A stretch of 64,000 nucleotides of DNA from G963677445 sp963678275. Lineage in GTDB: Bacteria; Bacteroidota; Ignavibacteria; Ignavibacteriales; Melioribacteraceae. Where the stretch lies: positions 1,984,001 through 2,048,000 of the forward strand of contig OY782765.1 of NCBI GenBank assembly GCA_963678275.1, given 5' to 3'. The stretch's first letter is position 1, and each line of letters starts with the position of its first letter. Shown one piece after another: positions 1-8,713 of this stretch. The notes beneath the pieces are model-generated. The model did no database searches. It had not been told where the DNA came from and worked only from the letters and a program-made list of their open reading frames with translations. Both the position numbers and the translations under genes were made by a program.

Positions 1-411
1 ATCGGGATAACCTGAAGAATCTTCGGCGACAGCTCCAATAAAAATTGCTTCAGCGCCAATAACCTCAGCCCAGCTTGCCGCTACCGAAAGAATATTGCCA
101 TTACGGTAGGGCACATAGGATGAAGGTATTTCTTTGTTCTCAAGATCGGCCGGACTAACCTCCATTGAATAATCGGTCAGAGAAGAACCTCCTATATCGG
201 AAAGGTGCTTCAGGTCGACGACAAGCCGATAAGGACTGTTGTAATAATCGGCAATTTTGCCGAAACATTCCAGTTCCTTTTTCTGAGTTCTCTGACCATA
301 ATTAATATGAAAGAAAGCCGGTCTGTATTCCTTTGAAGCGATGGCGGCAGTCACGCAACTGTCCAGTCCTCCGCTAAGAGCAATTACAGCAATTTTTTCA
401 TTTCTATTCAT
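1..411 (-). CDS. queC: 7-cyano-7-deazaguanine synthase (QueC), 3' end beyond window
   Basis: The first 137 codons, reading down from an ATG at 409-411, are present and the rest lies outside the window. The protein opens MNRNEKIAVIALSGGLDS; the SGGLDS stretch at residues 13-18 is the PP-loop ATP-pyrophosphatase motif. It is followed by FHINYGQRTQKKE and VPYRNGNILSVAA, both typical of QueC. The family converts 7-carboxy-7-deazaguanine to preQ0 in the cytoplasm, a step of queuosine synthesis. The MFS gene ends 38 nt upstream on the same strand, so the two may be co-transcribed, although no functional link is evident. Confidence 0.93.
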   Translation of the reverse strand, partial: MNRNEKIAVIALSGGLDSCVTAAIASKEYRPAFFHINYGQRTQKKELECFGKIADYYNSPYRLVVDLKHLSDIGGSSLTDYSMEVSPADLENKEIPSSYVPYRNGNILSVAASWAEVIGAEAIFIGAVAEDSSGYPD

Positions 412-449
412 AAACGGAAATATAAATATTCAGTTGTTTTAAACAAAAT

Positions 450-1601
450 TTAATCAAAGGCTGTTAGTATAAATATGGCGATAATCAGACTAACGATGCC
501 TGAAATCATAAAAGGGATCGACGCTCCGTAATAATCCCATAAAAATCCTGTCGCGGCCGATCCGGCCATTACTCCGAAACTTGAGAGAGAATTTAGCAGC
601 CCGATTGCCGATCCCCTGTTGGTATCCTTAATCAGATCAGATACCCAGGCTTTAGAAATTCCTTCTGTCGCGGCAGAATAAAATCCGTAAAAGGCAAAAA
701 GTAGCCACAGCAGATATTGACTGCTGTTGAACGCGAATCCAAAATATACTATTGAAAAGATTATCAGGCCTATCGAAAAGATATATTTTTTCCCTATTCT
801 GTCGGATAATAATCCTGCCGGGTAAGAGGAGAAGGCGTAAACAAAATTAAAAAAGATATATCCCGCGATCGCCATTGTGTCGGAATTAAACAGATTCCTC
901 GATTTAAGGATAAGGAAAACGTCGCTGCTATTCACAAAAGAAAAAATTGTAAAGAGCAGAAGAAGCAGTTTATATTTTGAAGGCGCTTCAGACCAGAATT
1001 TTCTGTAACTGTATTCTCTTTTTTTCCCTGTTGTCTCTGCGGGATCCCTGACCAGGAATGTAAAATATATGGCTCCGAGAGAGGGCAATATGGCGGCAAG
1101 ATAAACAAGCGCGTAATTTCCGGGGTAAAAATATAATAATAAAAGCGCAGCTACAGGTCCCAGCATCGCGCCGAGGGTATCCATGCTGCGGTGAAATCCG
1201 AATACCGCGCCTGTATTTTCCCCGGCGTGTCCGGCAAGGAGAGCATCCCTCGGACTCGTTCTGACACCTTTCCCTATCCGGTCGGTCAATCTGGAAGCAA
1301 TCACAGTGGCAACAGAGGGAAAAAAGCCGGGCAACGGCTTGATAAGCCCGGAGAGACCATAACCGAGAAGGACAAAAATTGATCGTTTGCCCAATTTATC
1401 CGAAAGAGCTCCGAAATATCCTTTTAATACTCCGGCAATTACCGAGGCGGCTCCTTCAAGTATTCCCACCAGCGCCATTGAGGCCCCGAGCGAAGCAAGA
1501 AAAATAGGGGCGACAGGGTATAGCATCTCACTCGCTATATCGGTAAAAAAGCTTACCATTCCAAGAATTATTACCTGACGAGGCATTTTTTTTAATTTCA
1601 T
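450..1601 (-). CDS. Major facilitator superfamily transporter
   Basis: This 383-residue protein has about twelve hydrophobic segments, the usual MFS length and topology. Motif A between TM2 and TM3 reads GALSDKLGKR (residues 64-73), and the second half has the matching GLLSDRIGKK near residue 265, showing the internal 6+6 repeat. A loop with TDRIGKGVRTSPRDALL is characteristic of a subfamily of uncharacterised bacterial MFS proteins. The substrate cannot be told from sequence. It acts in the inner membrane, is divergent from the yciO-like gene at 1750, and lies upstream of queC on the same strand. Confidence 0.85.
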   Translation of the reverse strand: MKLKKMPRQVIILGMVSFFTDIASEMLYPVAPIFLASLGASMALVGILEGAASVIAGVLKGYFGALSDKLGKRSIFVLLGYGLSGLIKPLPGFFPSVATVIASRLTDRIGKGVRTSPRDALLAGHAGENTGAVFGFHRSMDTLGAMLGPVAALLLLYFYPGNYALVYLAAILPSLGAIYFTFLVRDPAETTGKKREYSYRKFWSEAPSKYKLLLLLFTIFSFVNSSDVFLILKSRNLFNSDTMAIAGYIFFNFVYAFSSYPAGLLSDRIGKKYIFSIGLIIFSIVYFGFAFNSSQYLLWLLFAFYGFYSAATEGISKAWVSDLIKDTNRGSAIGLLNSLSSFGVMAGSAATGFLWDYYGASIPFMISGIVSLIIAIFILTAFD

Positions 1602-1631
1602 TTCTATTCGGCGCTTTCTATACGATTTTTA

Positions 1632-1659
1632 TTGACAATTATTAAATTGCTGTTATATT
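1632..1659 (+). promoter_or_regulatory. Candidate sigma-70-type promoter for yciO-like gene
   Basis: TTGACA at 1632-1637 and TATATT at 1654-1659 are separated by 16 bp. They lie about 90 bp upstream of the start at 1750, in the divergent gap after the MFS start. The match is by eye only, and promoters in this group do not always follow the E. coli consensus. Confidence 0.45.
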
Positions 1660-1749
1660 TTAATTTAAATACCTGAAATTATTACTGGCGCCAACCGTGG
1701 GTCCAGATTTTTTATTCAAGGCTCTAAACTTAATAAAAAGGAGCATAAT

Positions 1750-2364
1750 ATGGAATATTATGAATTGCACCCTGTTAATCCGCAATTAAGATATATCAAT
1801 AAAGCGGTTGAAGTGTTAAAAGCCGGAGGAGTAATTATTTATCCTACCGATACTCTCTACGGTTTCGGCTGTGATATTTTTAACAGAGACGCTGTGGAAA
1901 GAGTGTATTCAATTAAAAATGAATCCCTTACAAAACTCTTCAGCTTTATCTGCCCCGATCTGAAAGATATTGCCAAATACGCCAAAGTATCAGATTACGC
2001 CTATAAATCGATGAAAAAACTGCTGCCCGGTCCATATACATTTGTGCTCCCGGCTTCAAAAGATGTCCCGAAAAAACTCTGGACTAAAAGAAAGACTGTC
2101 GGGATAAGAATACCGGATAACAATATTGCGATTGAACTTTCCAGAGAACTTGGCAATCCTATATTGAGTACAAGCGTGACAAACCGTAAAGGGGAAATTT
2201 TTTATGATCCGGAAGAAATTCGCACTGTGTTTAACTCCCAGATAGACCTTATGTTATCTGTGGGAGGACTGGACGGGAAACCCTCCACTATTGTCGACCT
2301 CTCATCCGAGGAACCGGAAATTATCCGCGAAGGAGCCGGCGACACCTCTCATTTTGAATTTTGA
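1750..2364 (+). CDS. yciO: YciO-type YrdC/Sua5 family protein
   Basis: This 204-residue protein is a single YrdC domain. The opening HPVNPQLRYINKAVE and then VIIYPTDTLYGFGCDI follow the YciO branch closely rather than TsaC/Sua5. Further family landmarks are PGPYTFVLPASK, GIRIPDNNIA and STSVTNRKG. TsaC makes threonylcarbamoyl-AMP for tRNA t6A; YciO relatives share the fold but their cellular role is less certain. The start is supported by AAGGAG at 1738-1743, 6 nt before the ATG. A hairpin terminator follows, so the gene is probably a single-gene unit. Confidence 0.88.
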   Translation: MEYYELHPVNPQLRYINKAVEVLKAGGVIIYPTDTLYGFGCDIFNRDAVERVYSIKNESLTKLFSFICPDLKDIAKYAKVSDYAYKSMKKLLPGPYTFVLPASKDVPKKLWTKRKTVGIRIPDNNIAIELSRELGNPILSTSVTNRKGEIFYDPEEIRTVFNSQIDLMLSVGGLDGKPSTIVDLSSEEPEIIREGAGDTSHFEF

Positions 2365-2390
2365 AAATAATAAAATCATATTGTTATTGA

Positions 2391-2417
2391 AACTCGGATT
2401 ATTGTCCGGGTTTTTTA
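2391..2417 (+). terminator. Rho-independent terminator after yciO-like gene
   Basis: ACTCGGA and TCCGGGT pair (one G-U) around a short loop and are followed by a run of six T. Confidence 0.7.
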
Positions 2418-2632
2418 TTATAACTTTTTTTTGATAACAGGAGGAGAATAATAAAAGCTATTGGGATTATAAAATTCTGTTTTATGAAAATTATATGCTA
2501 CTAAGGTGGAAAGTTAAAGAATAAGTTTTTTTTAATATTTTCTTTCCCCCCTAAAAACCATTTACACCAAATTATTTACACTACCGCTGTACTCTATTTT
2601 CCCTATATCTCTTTTCATGGCGCATTTGTTCT

Positions 2633-3835
2633 TTATTTCACCAGAATAAATTTCGTTGAAAATGATTGTTTATTAAGAATAAGATTCAGAAGGTAAACCC
2701 CCGAGCTTTCCTTATCCAGAATTATGCTGTTTCTGTAACTGCCTTCACGCAGGTACTTTTCCTTTTCCTCGTATATTTTTTCTCCCATAATGTTATAGAT
2801 TATTATTTTTGTTTCTCCCGGCTCCTTAAGGTCAAATGTAAAACTGAACTGGTTGTTTGAAGGATTTGGATAAACCGGGTGCATATTTACCTTTTCTTTT
2901 GGTTTTTCTTTTAATTTATATTTTTCTTCAACTTTGGTAACCGGATTTCCATACCGGTCCTGTAGCAGCCGGGAATGATAAATAGCGTAATAGCCATGAT
3001 AGTTGCCCAGGAAATATAGATGACGCCCGTCACCGGTTACGGTTGGTGAAGCCTCATATCGATTTATATACTCTCCTGAAAAGTACAATGTATCAGCCTG
3101 GTTCGAAATGTTAAGCTTATAATAGTCATAAATAATATAACCCTGAGCTGTATCTCTATAACCAACCACAATATCTCTGTCATGGTAAGATGAACCCGTC
3201 AATGTTGTATCAGAAAGAGAATGGCACATATAAACATTTTCAAAATCAGAGGTCATATCTCCGCCCCACCAGCTTGCCACAGTTCCCACACTTCCGTCAG
3301 GGAACTTTTTCCCATCAACATATTTTCCCTGGGAACTGTCCCAGCGGGCAAAATAAAGTGTGCCGCCCAGGAAAAAACAAAATGTGGTGTCATCGGGAGC
3401 GCATCCGGCACTTGCGCCACCCACTATTCCATTTACCGCTTCACCCGCGTTAACAGCAGTTCCCCATTCCTGCAATTGTTCATCCCAGTCGGAATAATAA
3501 ACCTGCCATGTGGATGTGTACCAGGTAAAAAACATCCTTTTACCATCCGGAGAAATTACCGGGTCTTCCGCGAGATTTTTATTTATATTTTCAGGAAATG
3601 AATACGGGTATGTCCACCCGGTATCTGAAAGGAATGTTGTTGAAAGTCCCCTTCCATCAAATACAAGCTGCTGGCCGTCAGCCCTGACATAAGGAGTTCT
3701 CAAATTTTGAGCGTAGGTATAAATTATTTCAACAAGCACAGGTTTACTCCATTTCTCAGGCGCTTCTTCCATATAGGTTACCTGAGCGGATAAAGAAACA
3801 GCAAAAAGAAGCATCACTATAATTTTACGAACCAT
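2633..3835 (-). CDS. Secreted PD40 beta-propeller protein with T9SS sorting domain
   Basis: This 400-residue protein starts with a signal peptide (MVRKIIVMLLFAVSLSAQ). The middle carries WD40-like PD40 strands such as PVISPDGKRMFFTW and PTVTGDGRHLYFLG, which form beta-propellers of unknown ligand. From about residue 318 (HPVYPNPSNNQFSFTF ... GVYLLNL ... KFILVK) it has the type A C-terminal sorting domain used by the type IX secretion system, so it is predicted to be exported to the cell surface or medium. The gene stands alone between repeat-containing gaps. The function of the propeller is not recognised. Confidence 0.8.
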   Translation of the reverse strand: MVRKIIVMLLFAVSLSAQVTYMEEAPEKWSKPVLVEIIYTYAQNLRTPYVRADGQQLVFDGRGLSTTFLSDTGWTYPYSFPENINKNLAEDPVISPDGKRMFFTWYTSTWQVYYSDWDEQLQEWGTAVNAGEAVNGIVGGASAGCAPDDTTFCFFLGGTLYFARWDSSQGKYVDGKKFPDGSVGTVASWWGGDMTSDFENVYMCHSLSDTTLTGSSYHDRDIVVGYRDTAQGYIIYDYYKLNISNQADTLYFSGEYINRYEASPTVTGDGRHLYFLGNYHGYYAIYHSRLLQDRYGNPVTKVEEKYKLKEKPKEKVNMHPVYPNPSNNQFSFTFDLKEPGETKIIIYNIMGEKIYEEKEKYLREGSYRNSIILDKESSGVYLLNLILNKQSFSTKFILVK

Positions 3836-4741
3836 AAATTTTACTCCTGTAATAACAGATATAACCGGCTCTAAAACTGCCGGAAATTCTTTTAATTGTA
3901 TTATAATAATACAATTAATTATTTTGTAAGAGAGTTCTACCCCGTAGTCAATCAGTCAATCTAAGATAATCATATATTATTTTTAAGCAATACCTTTTTT
4001 CATGTATATAATGTAATTCCAGAACTCCTGATCCCGGTTATAAAAAACAATAACTTACATGGATGCATTCGCAAAATAAAATCGCGGGATAATTCGATAA
4101 GGAAACAACTCAGGCAGGTATTTCTTTATCTAATCAAATAGTGTTCTTTAACCAATACATTGACATTGTATTATTTTCGAAAATGATTTAATCTGAACGC
4201 CATTTTATGCATCTCCTACAGAGATGTTTTTCAGGGGGTCTATTCTATTCTACAATAATGGAACCTCTACAAGGTTCTTTTTATCTCATTTGCCTTGCAT
4301 AGGCAACAATTAGTGCAGAACGTCCCACTGGGGTAGAAAATTGTAAATACCAAGAGACAAAATCCTTGTAGAGGATTCACAAACCACTCCGGATAATCAA
4401 ACACCTTAAGACATCCCTGATAAACCCAGATTAATTGAAATTTAAATTTTCAACACATCATTTATGGTTAAATAGGGGCTTTGTCATGTAATAAATGGAT
4501 AACAATTTCATATGATATTTTCCAGAAATTTCCGCGATTTCATTTTGCGAGAGGTAAGGAGTTCTGAACTATTCGTTCTCAATTCTTTCCATTCAACCAG
4601 AAATAACAAAAAAGGGAATCTATTATCCATTAAGATAAATTCAAAAACAAAAGCACTTCATTTTAAACAAGATAAATGCGGCGTCATCTTTTACAACAAC
4701 GCCGCAACATACAATTCTTCTTCAATCTGGAAGAAATTAAA
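3836..4741. repeat. Intergenic repeat region
   Basis: No convincing gene was found in this ~900-bp gap. Positions 4018-4093 are an imperfect inverted copy of 16007-16082. Positions 4531-4567 are an exact 37-nt inverted copy of 15756-15792. Short palindromes at about 4208-4224 (CATCTCCTACAGAGATG) and 4259-4278 (GGAACCTCTACAAGGTTC), and a block with CCCACTGGGG near 4326, belong to a dispersed family also present at 30.9 and 35.2 kb. A reading frame at 4512-4889 runs into the SDR gene antisense and is not credible. Confidence 0.75.
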
Positions 4742-5515
4742 TTATCCTTCCTTATGCATCACAAATGGAGATGCCTGCGCCGATGGCATAATTATTATCT
4801 CATTTATTGTTACATGTTTCGGCCTGGTGACAATAAAAAGAATGGCGTCGGCGATATCTTCACCGGTAAGCGCCTCAACACCTTTATAAACATTCGCGGC
4901 TTTTTCCTCATCCCCGCCAAAACGTGTCATGCTGAATTCGGTTTCGACCATGCCGGGATCAACCGTGCTCACCCTGATGTTTTTATCAATAAGGTCCATT
5001 CGCATCGATTTTGTGATAGCGTCGAGAGCATGTTTGGTCGCGCAATAAACCGATCCCTTCGGATACGCTTCATGCCCCGCGATTGAACCGAGATTTACAA
5101 TATGGCCCTCATTCCTTTCGATCATCCCCTTCAACGCGGCTTGGGCGCAGTATAATGCTCCCTTAATATTCGTATCAATAACCTGGTCCCAGTTTTTCGG
5201 ATCATCATCCTGCAGTTTGTTCAGCCCCAGGGCAAGTCCCGCGTTATTGATCAGAATATCAATATTTTTCCATTCATCGGGCAGTGAATCAAAAAGCCCG
5301 GACACCTCTTCCCTGTTCCTTACATCGAGAGAAGCTGTAAAAATATCGGCGCCTGTTTCCATATTAATTTCTTCAGCGATTTCATCAAGTTTTTCTTTTC
5401 TTCTTGAAGTCATAATCACTTTCGCACCCTCGCGGGCAAAAACGCGCGCGCATGCTTTGCCAATTCCGGCGCTCGCGCCGGTAATAAATACAATTTTATC
5501 ATTAAGTTTAATCAT
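4742..5515 (-). CDS. Short-chain dehydrogenase/reductase (SDR), YdfG-like
   Basis: This 257-residue protein is a classical SDR. The nucleotide-binding TGASAGIG is at residues 12-19, NNAG at 90-93, the catalytic Ser in NLGSIAG at 144, and the Tyr-Lys pair of YCATK at 157 and 161. SRR at about 37-39 favours NADP(H). The overall pattern (DVRNREEV, DTNIKGALYC, VDPGMVETEFS) resembles YdfG-type NADP-dependent hydroxy-acid or serine dehydrogenases, but the substrate is not fixed by sequence. It is cytoplasmic. Its first base is also the last base of the upstream membrane-protein gene (5515), so the two are probably translationally coupled. Confidence 0.87.
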   Translation of the reverse strand: MIKLNDKIVFITGASAGIGKACARVFAREGAKVIMTSRRKEKLDEIAEEINMETGADIFTASLDVRNREEVSGLFDSLPDEWKNIDILINNAGLALGLNKLQDDDPKNWDQVIDTNIKGALYCAQAALKGMIERNEGHIVNLGSIAGHEAYPKGSVYCATKHALDAITKSMRMDLIDKNIRVSTVDPGMVETEFSMTRFGGDEEKAANVYKGVEALTGEDIADAILFIVTRPKHVTINEIIIMPSAQASPFVMHKEG

Positions 5516-6090
5516 CAGATTTCTCCTTTTTTACCCCGGTCCTGAAACTGTCCGGGAACGTATATAAATTTATTTATTCTGCCTGTTAATATCATCAGAA
5601 AAAGAAAATACAAAATAACCATAGCCATAACAAACGCTATTCTTCCCCCCAGTGAAAACTCAGCGAGTGAGCATAACTTTTCCCAGTCGGAACCGGCGCC
5701 TGCCTGTAAGACCACAGGAAAGCTGTTATAAAAAAGGTACAATAAAACATATCCCAGGGTAAAGACAATAAAGGAAATCATGGAATACCTCCAGAACCCG
5801 GGGGTAGTCTGCTGAAGAATTCTGGAAACTGAAAAAAGCGCCATATATAAAAACATAACCGGAGAAAGGTATATAAAATAGTAATATAAATCGGGCGTCT
5901 CTTCAGGGAAAACCAGGCCATATTCCAAACCTGCAAAATCAATAGTGATATCACCCGACTCACAACCGGCTATCAGCGCGGTTGCCGCCTGGAAAAGTTC
6001 GGCCAGGAACAAAATCAAAAAAAGACCGGCCGCCGCACCGATTAAAATTGCCTTAATATTTTTAATTTCTTTTACCCGGTTATCGCTCAA
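5515..6090 (-). CDS. Four-TM membrane protein, unknown function
   Basis: This ~191-residue protein is not recognised. It has four hydrophobic segments (IKAILIGAAAGLFLILFLAELF; the YYYFIYLSPVMFLYMALFSV region; the SFIVFTLGYVLLYLFY region; and FVMAMVILYFLFLMIL) and short charged ends, so it is predicted to sit in the inner membrane. I place the start at a TTG at 6088-6090 because a good GGAAGGAG precedes it by 8 nt; a TTG further upstream (6114) is possible. Either start overlaps the end of the GH20 gene. The gene sits in an apparent GH20 - membrane protein - SDR operon. Confidence 0.6.
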   Translation of the reverse strand: MSDNRVKEIKNIKAILIGAAAGLFLILFLAELFQAATALIAGCESGDITIDFAGLEYGLVFPEETPDLYYYFIYLSPVMFLYMALFSVSRILQQTTPGFWRYSMISFIVFTLGYVLLYLFYNSFPVVLQAGAGSDWEKLCSLAEFSLGGRIAFVMAMVILYFLFLMILTGRINKFIYVPGQFQDRGKKGEI

Positions 6091-8521
6091 TCCAGCCGCT
6101 CCTTCCCCTTTCAAAATCGGGAGCGATCACTTCAAAGCGGTATTCTTCCGCGCGGGCTTTTACCTTTTTATCATCTTCTGAACCGGGCAGTTTTTTTACA
6201 TTCCAGGTGGAATCGCTGCATACTTCAATCATTTGTTCACCTTCGCCACACTGAATATAAAGGTTAAATCCCGCTTCCCCTTTTCCGTAATAATTATTCG
6301 CCTCCACTTCAATCTTGTTTTCACCTTCACGCAGATTACCTGTTATATCAATCATTCTGATACGGCCGTATTCCACAACCAGACTTAAAGTCCTTCTCGC
6401 GTATATCTCTGAAATCTGCTCGCCGTTTATCTTCAGTTTCGCGTGAGTATCCCCCATAAAATGGGCAAAGGCTTTACCCGGTACATTCTCCAGAGTAAAA
6501 TTTTTGCTGAATTCAGCCGATTTTACCAGCTCATCTTCATCTGAAGGATAATAGATCCATTCACTCTTTATTTTCGGATCATATAATTCACCATTTTGAA
6601 GAGCTGATTTTATTTCTTCAAGGTAGGAGGTTAACCTCTCGAACTTATCCATAATCATATGCAGATTATCTTCACGGTAATATTCCTTCCAAAGTTTACC
6701 ATATTCCATTTTTAGAACGCCAAGTTCATTTGTCAGCTTTTCAGCGGAACTAACAGCGGTTCCCGGATCAGTTACCAGGCTGTCCTCAATAAAACCAAGC
6801 TCATATTGAAACTCAAGTTTATCAGCGAACCATTTATTCATTTTAGTAAGGAACCTGAGAATTTCAGCATGATCCTTATTCCTGCGGGCCGAGGTCTCAA
6901 TTTCATTAATGCTCCGATCAATATCATCATTACTCCATTCCATCCAGGATAGTCTTGCCGAACGGGATAATTTCGATTCCCACCAATATGGATTCCTGAA
7001 CTCAAGAAGCGGATGCCGCCAGAATTCCTGCCAGCCAAATTGATTGAATACGTCACTCATTTCCCTGCTCAGACCGGCGGCGTAATCAAGCCGGACTCCG
7101 AAAAAGTCATTGTAAAAATTTCTGCTGAAGTTTCCCGGCTCACTTCCTTCAATATTCCAGGCGCATTGCGCCGACCAGGCATAACCATGATAGTTAAGCT
7201 CCTTAAAGGTTTCAGCTCCGAAATCGCCCCAGTTGGAATTCACCATTCCCTTAACTTGATTATCAACCCCGTTTTTGGTTAAATAATAAATATTCGGGAA
7301 CGCATTAATATTTGTAGGATAAGATGTTATAAAATTCCATACAGAAGGAGAAACAAAAATATCAAATCCCGCTTCGGTAAAAGTTTTAACCGATTTATAA
7401 TTTCTGGCAGGTCCGTAATGCCAGTCAACTATCAATATATCCTTTGGAATCTTTTCAAGTATTTCAGGATGATGGAGAATAATATCCCCATACATTATCA
7501 TTTTTCGCCCGTGTTTTTTACAGATATCATATATACGGCGGTAATGTTCGGCGTGTACATCGGCTATGCTGCTATTTTCAACAAGGTGTTTTGAATTTCC
7601 CTGGCCGACATCATAACTTTCATCGGCCCCCACATGGATATACTCACCCGGAAAAGCCTCAAAAATTTCCATGAGCATATTTTCCACGAAAGTATATATT
7701 TCCTCATTCGATACATCCAGACTTGCCGCGCCGGGGAACTCGGCGTATTTAATAAAATTATCCAATAATAAAATATTTTCGTAGTGCCCCAAAGTCTGAA
7801 ATATCGGAATAATTTCTATATTCAGTTTTTTCGCGTAATCAACAAGCTCAAGAGCTTCATCTTTGTTAAGAGCTCCCCTGCCGGCTCCAATATCGGGATA
7901 TCGCGCAAAGCTGAAAACATCTTCGATATAGGGCATGTACAAATTCATTTTGTATCGGGCCATAAAATCGAGTATCTTCTTAAAATTATCCATGGTGGAA
8001 ACCTGACCCCGGCTTATATCATCCGATATGCCTCTTATGGCCAGATCGGGCCAGTCGATAATTTTGCAGCATTTAATTTTGCCCTTCTCACTATTTTCAA
8101 TAATTTGTTCAACCGTCATAACGCCGTAAAATAATCCGCTTGCGTTCGTCGATTTAATAATAATTTTATCAGCTTTTATTTCAAGCACATAACCTTGATC
8201 TGAAATATCCCCTGACAGAGAGGAGAGCTCCTCTAAGTTTTTATCAATTATAAGTTCAATCAATAATTCAGCATTCTCATCTTCTCCTGAAAAAGATTCT
8301 GACTTCAAAAAGTTTTGTATCTTTTGGAGTCTTTCAGTAACAAATTTTGTTTCATCACTTTTTTCTGACGAAATTCTAATGTTTTCCGTAAGTTTTAAAT
8401 ATTCATCAAAACAGATGATTTTTTTTGGTCGGGGAATAATATTTTCGGGATTTAACTGCATTGCCGCTCCTGAAATTAACGGTAAAAATAAAACTAAGAT
8501 AAAAAGCGCTGTTTTTTTCAT
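6080..8521 (-). CDS. Exported GH20 beta-N-acetylhexosaminidase
   Basis: This 813-residue protein begins with a signal peptide (MKKTALFILVLFLPLISG). Residues ~25-150 form the GH20b-type N-terminal domain (IIPRPKKI ... GLFYGVMTVEQII). The TIM-barrel catalytic domain follows from about 160 (RGISDDISRGQV) and contains HVGADES, with the Asp300-Glu301 pair that GH20 enzymes use for substrate-assisted hydrolysis of terminal GlcNAc or GalNAc. The last ~250 residues form a helical region and a beta-rich, carbohydrate-binding-like domain. Location is periplasmic or surface; no T9SS sorting domain is seen. It is likely first in an operon with the two downstream genes. Confidence 0.88.
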   Translation of the reverse strand: MKKTALFILVLFLPLISGAAMQLNPENIIPRPKKIICFDEYLKLTENIRISSEKSDETKFVTERLQKIQNFLKSESFSGEDENAELLIELIIDKNLEELSSLSGDISDQGYVLEIKADKIIIKSTNASGLFYGVMTVEQIIENSEKGKIKCCKIIDWPDLAIRGISDDISRGQVSTMDNFKKILDFMARYKMNLYMPYIEDVFSFARYPDIGAGRGALNKDEALELVDYAKKLNIEIIPIFQTLGHYENILLLDNFIKYAEFPGAASLDVSNEEIYTFVENMLMEIFEAFPGEYIHVGADESYDVGQGNSKHLVENSSIADVHAEHYRRIYDICKKHGRKMIMYGDIILHHPEILEKIPKDILIVDWHYGPARNYKSVKTFTEAGFDIFVSPSVWNFITSYPTNINAFPNIYYLTKNGVDNQVKGMVNSNWGDFGAETFKELNYHGYAWSAQCAWNIEGSEPGNFSRNFYNDFFGVRLDYAAGLSREMSDVFNQFGWQEFWRHPLLEFRNPYWWESKLSRSARLSWMEWSNDDIDRSINEIETSARRNKDHAEILRFLTKMNKWFADKLEFQYELGFIEDSLVTDPGTAVSSAEKLTNELGVLKMEYGKLWKEYYREDNLHMIMDKFERLTSYLEEIKSALQNGELYDPKIKSEWIYYPSDEDELVKSAEFSKNFTLENVPGKAFAHFMGDTHAKLKINGEQISEIYARRTLSLVVEYGRIRMIDITGNLREGENKIEVEANNYYGKGEAGFNLYIQCGEGEQMIEVCSDSTWNVKKLPGSEDDKKVKARAEEYRFEVIAPDFERGRSGWIER

Positions 8522-8713
8522 ATTTTAATCAGAATTGTTTTGAATATTGCCGCAACTAAATTATAATTAATATTTGATAATAAAAACTTGTTTCGGCAAA
8601 AATAATGCTCCGGCTTAACACAGATTTAACATAGAATTAATTTCAAGCTGACAGAAATTAATTTTATTATTGTTATTTGGTAATTTCACATTCCTTCATA
8701 AATAAAAAGAACT

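Noticed and set aside
1191..1578. Plus-strand frames opposite the MFS gene, and similar frames opposite other long genes
   Set aside because: They are antisense to well-supported genes and show no domain or ribosome site.
4512..4889. 125-codon plus-strand frame
   Set aside because: It starts in repeat DNA and ends antisense within the SDR gene; no protein-like composition.
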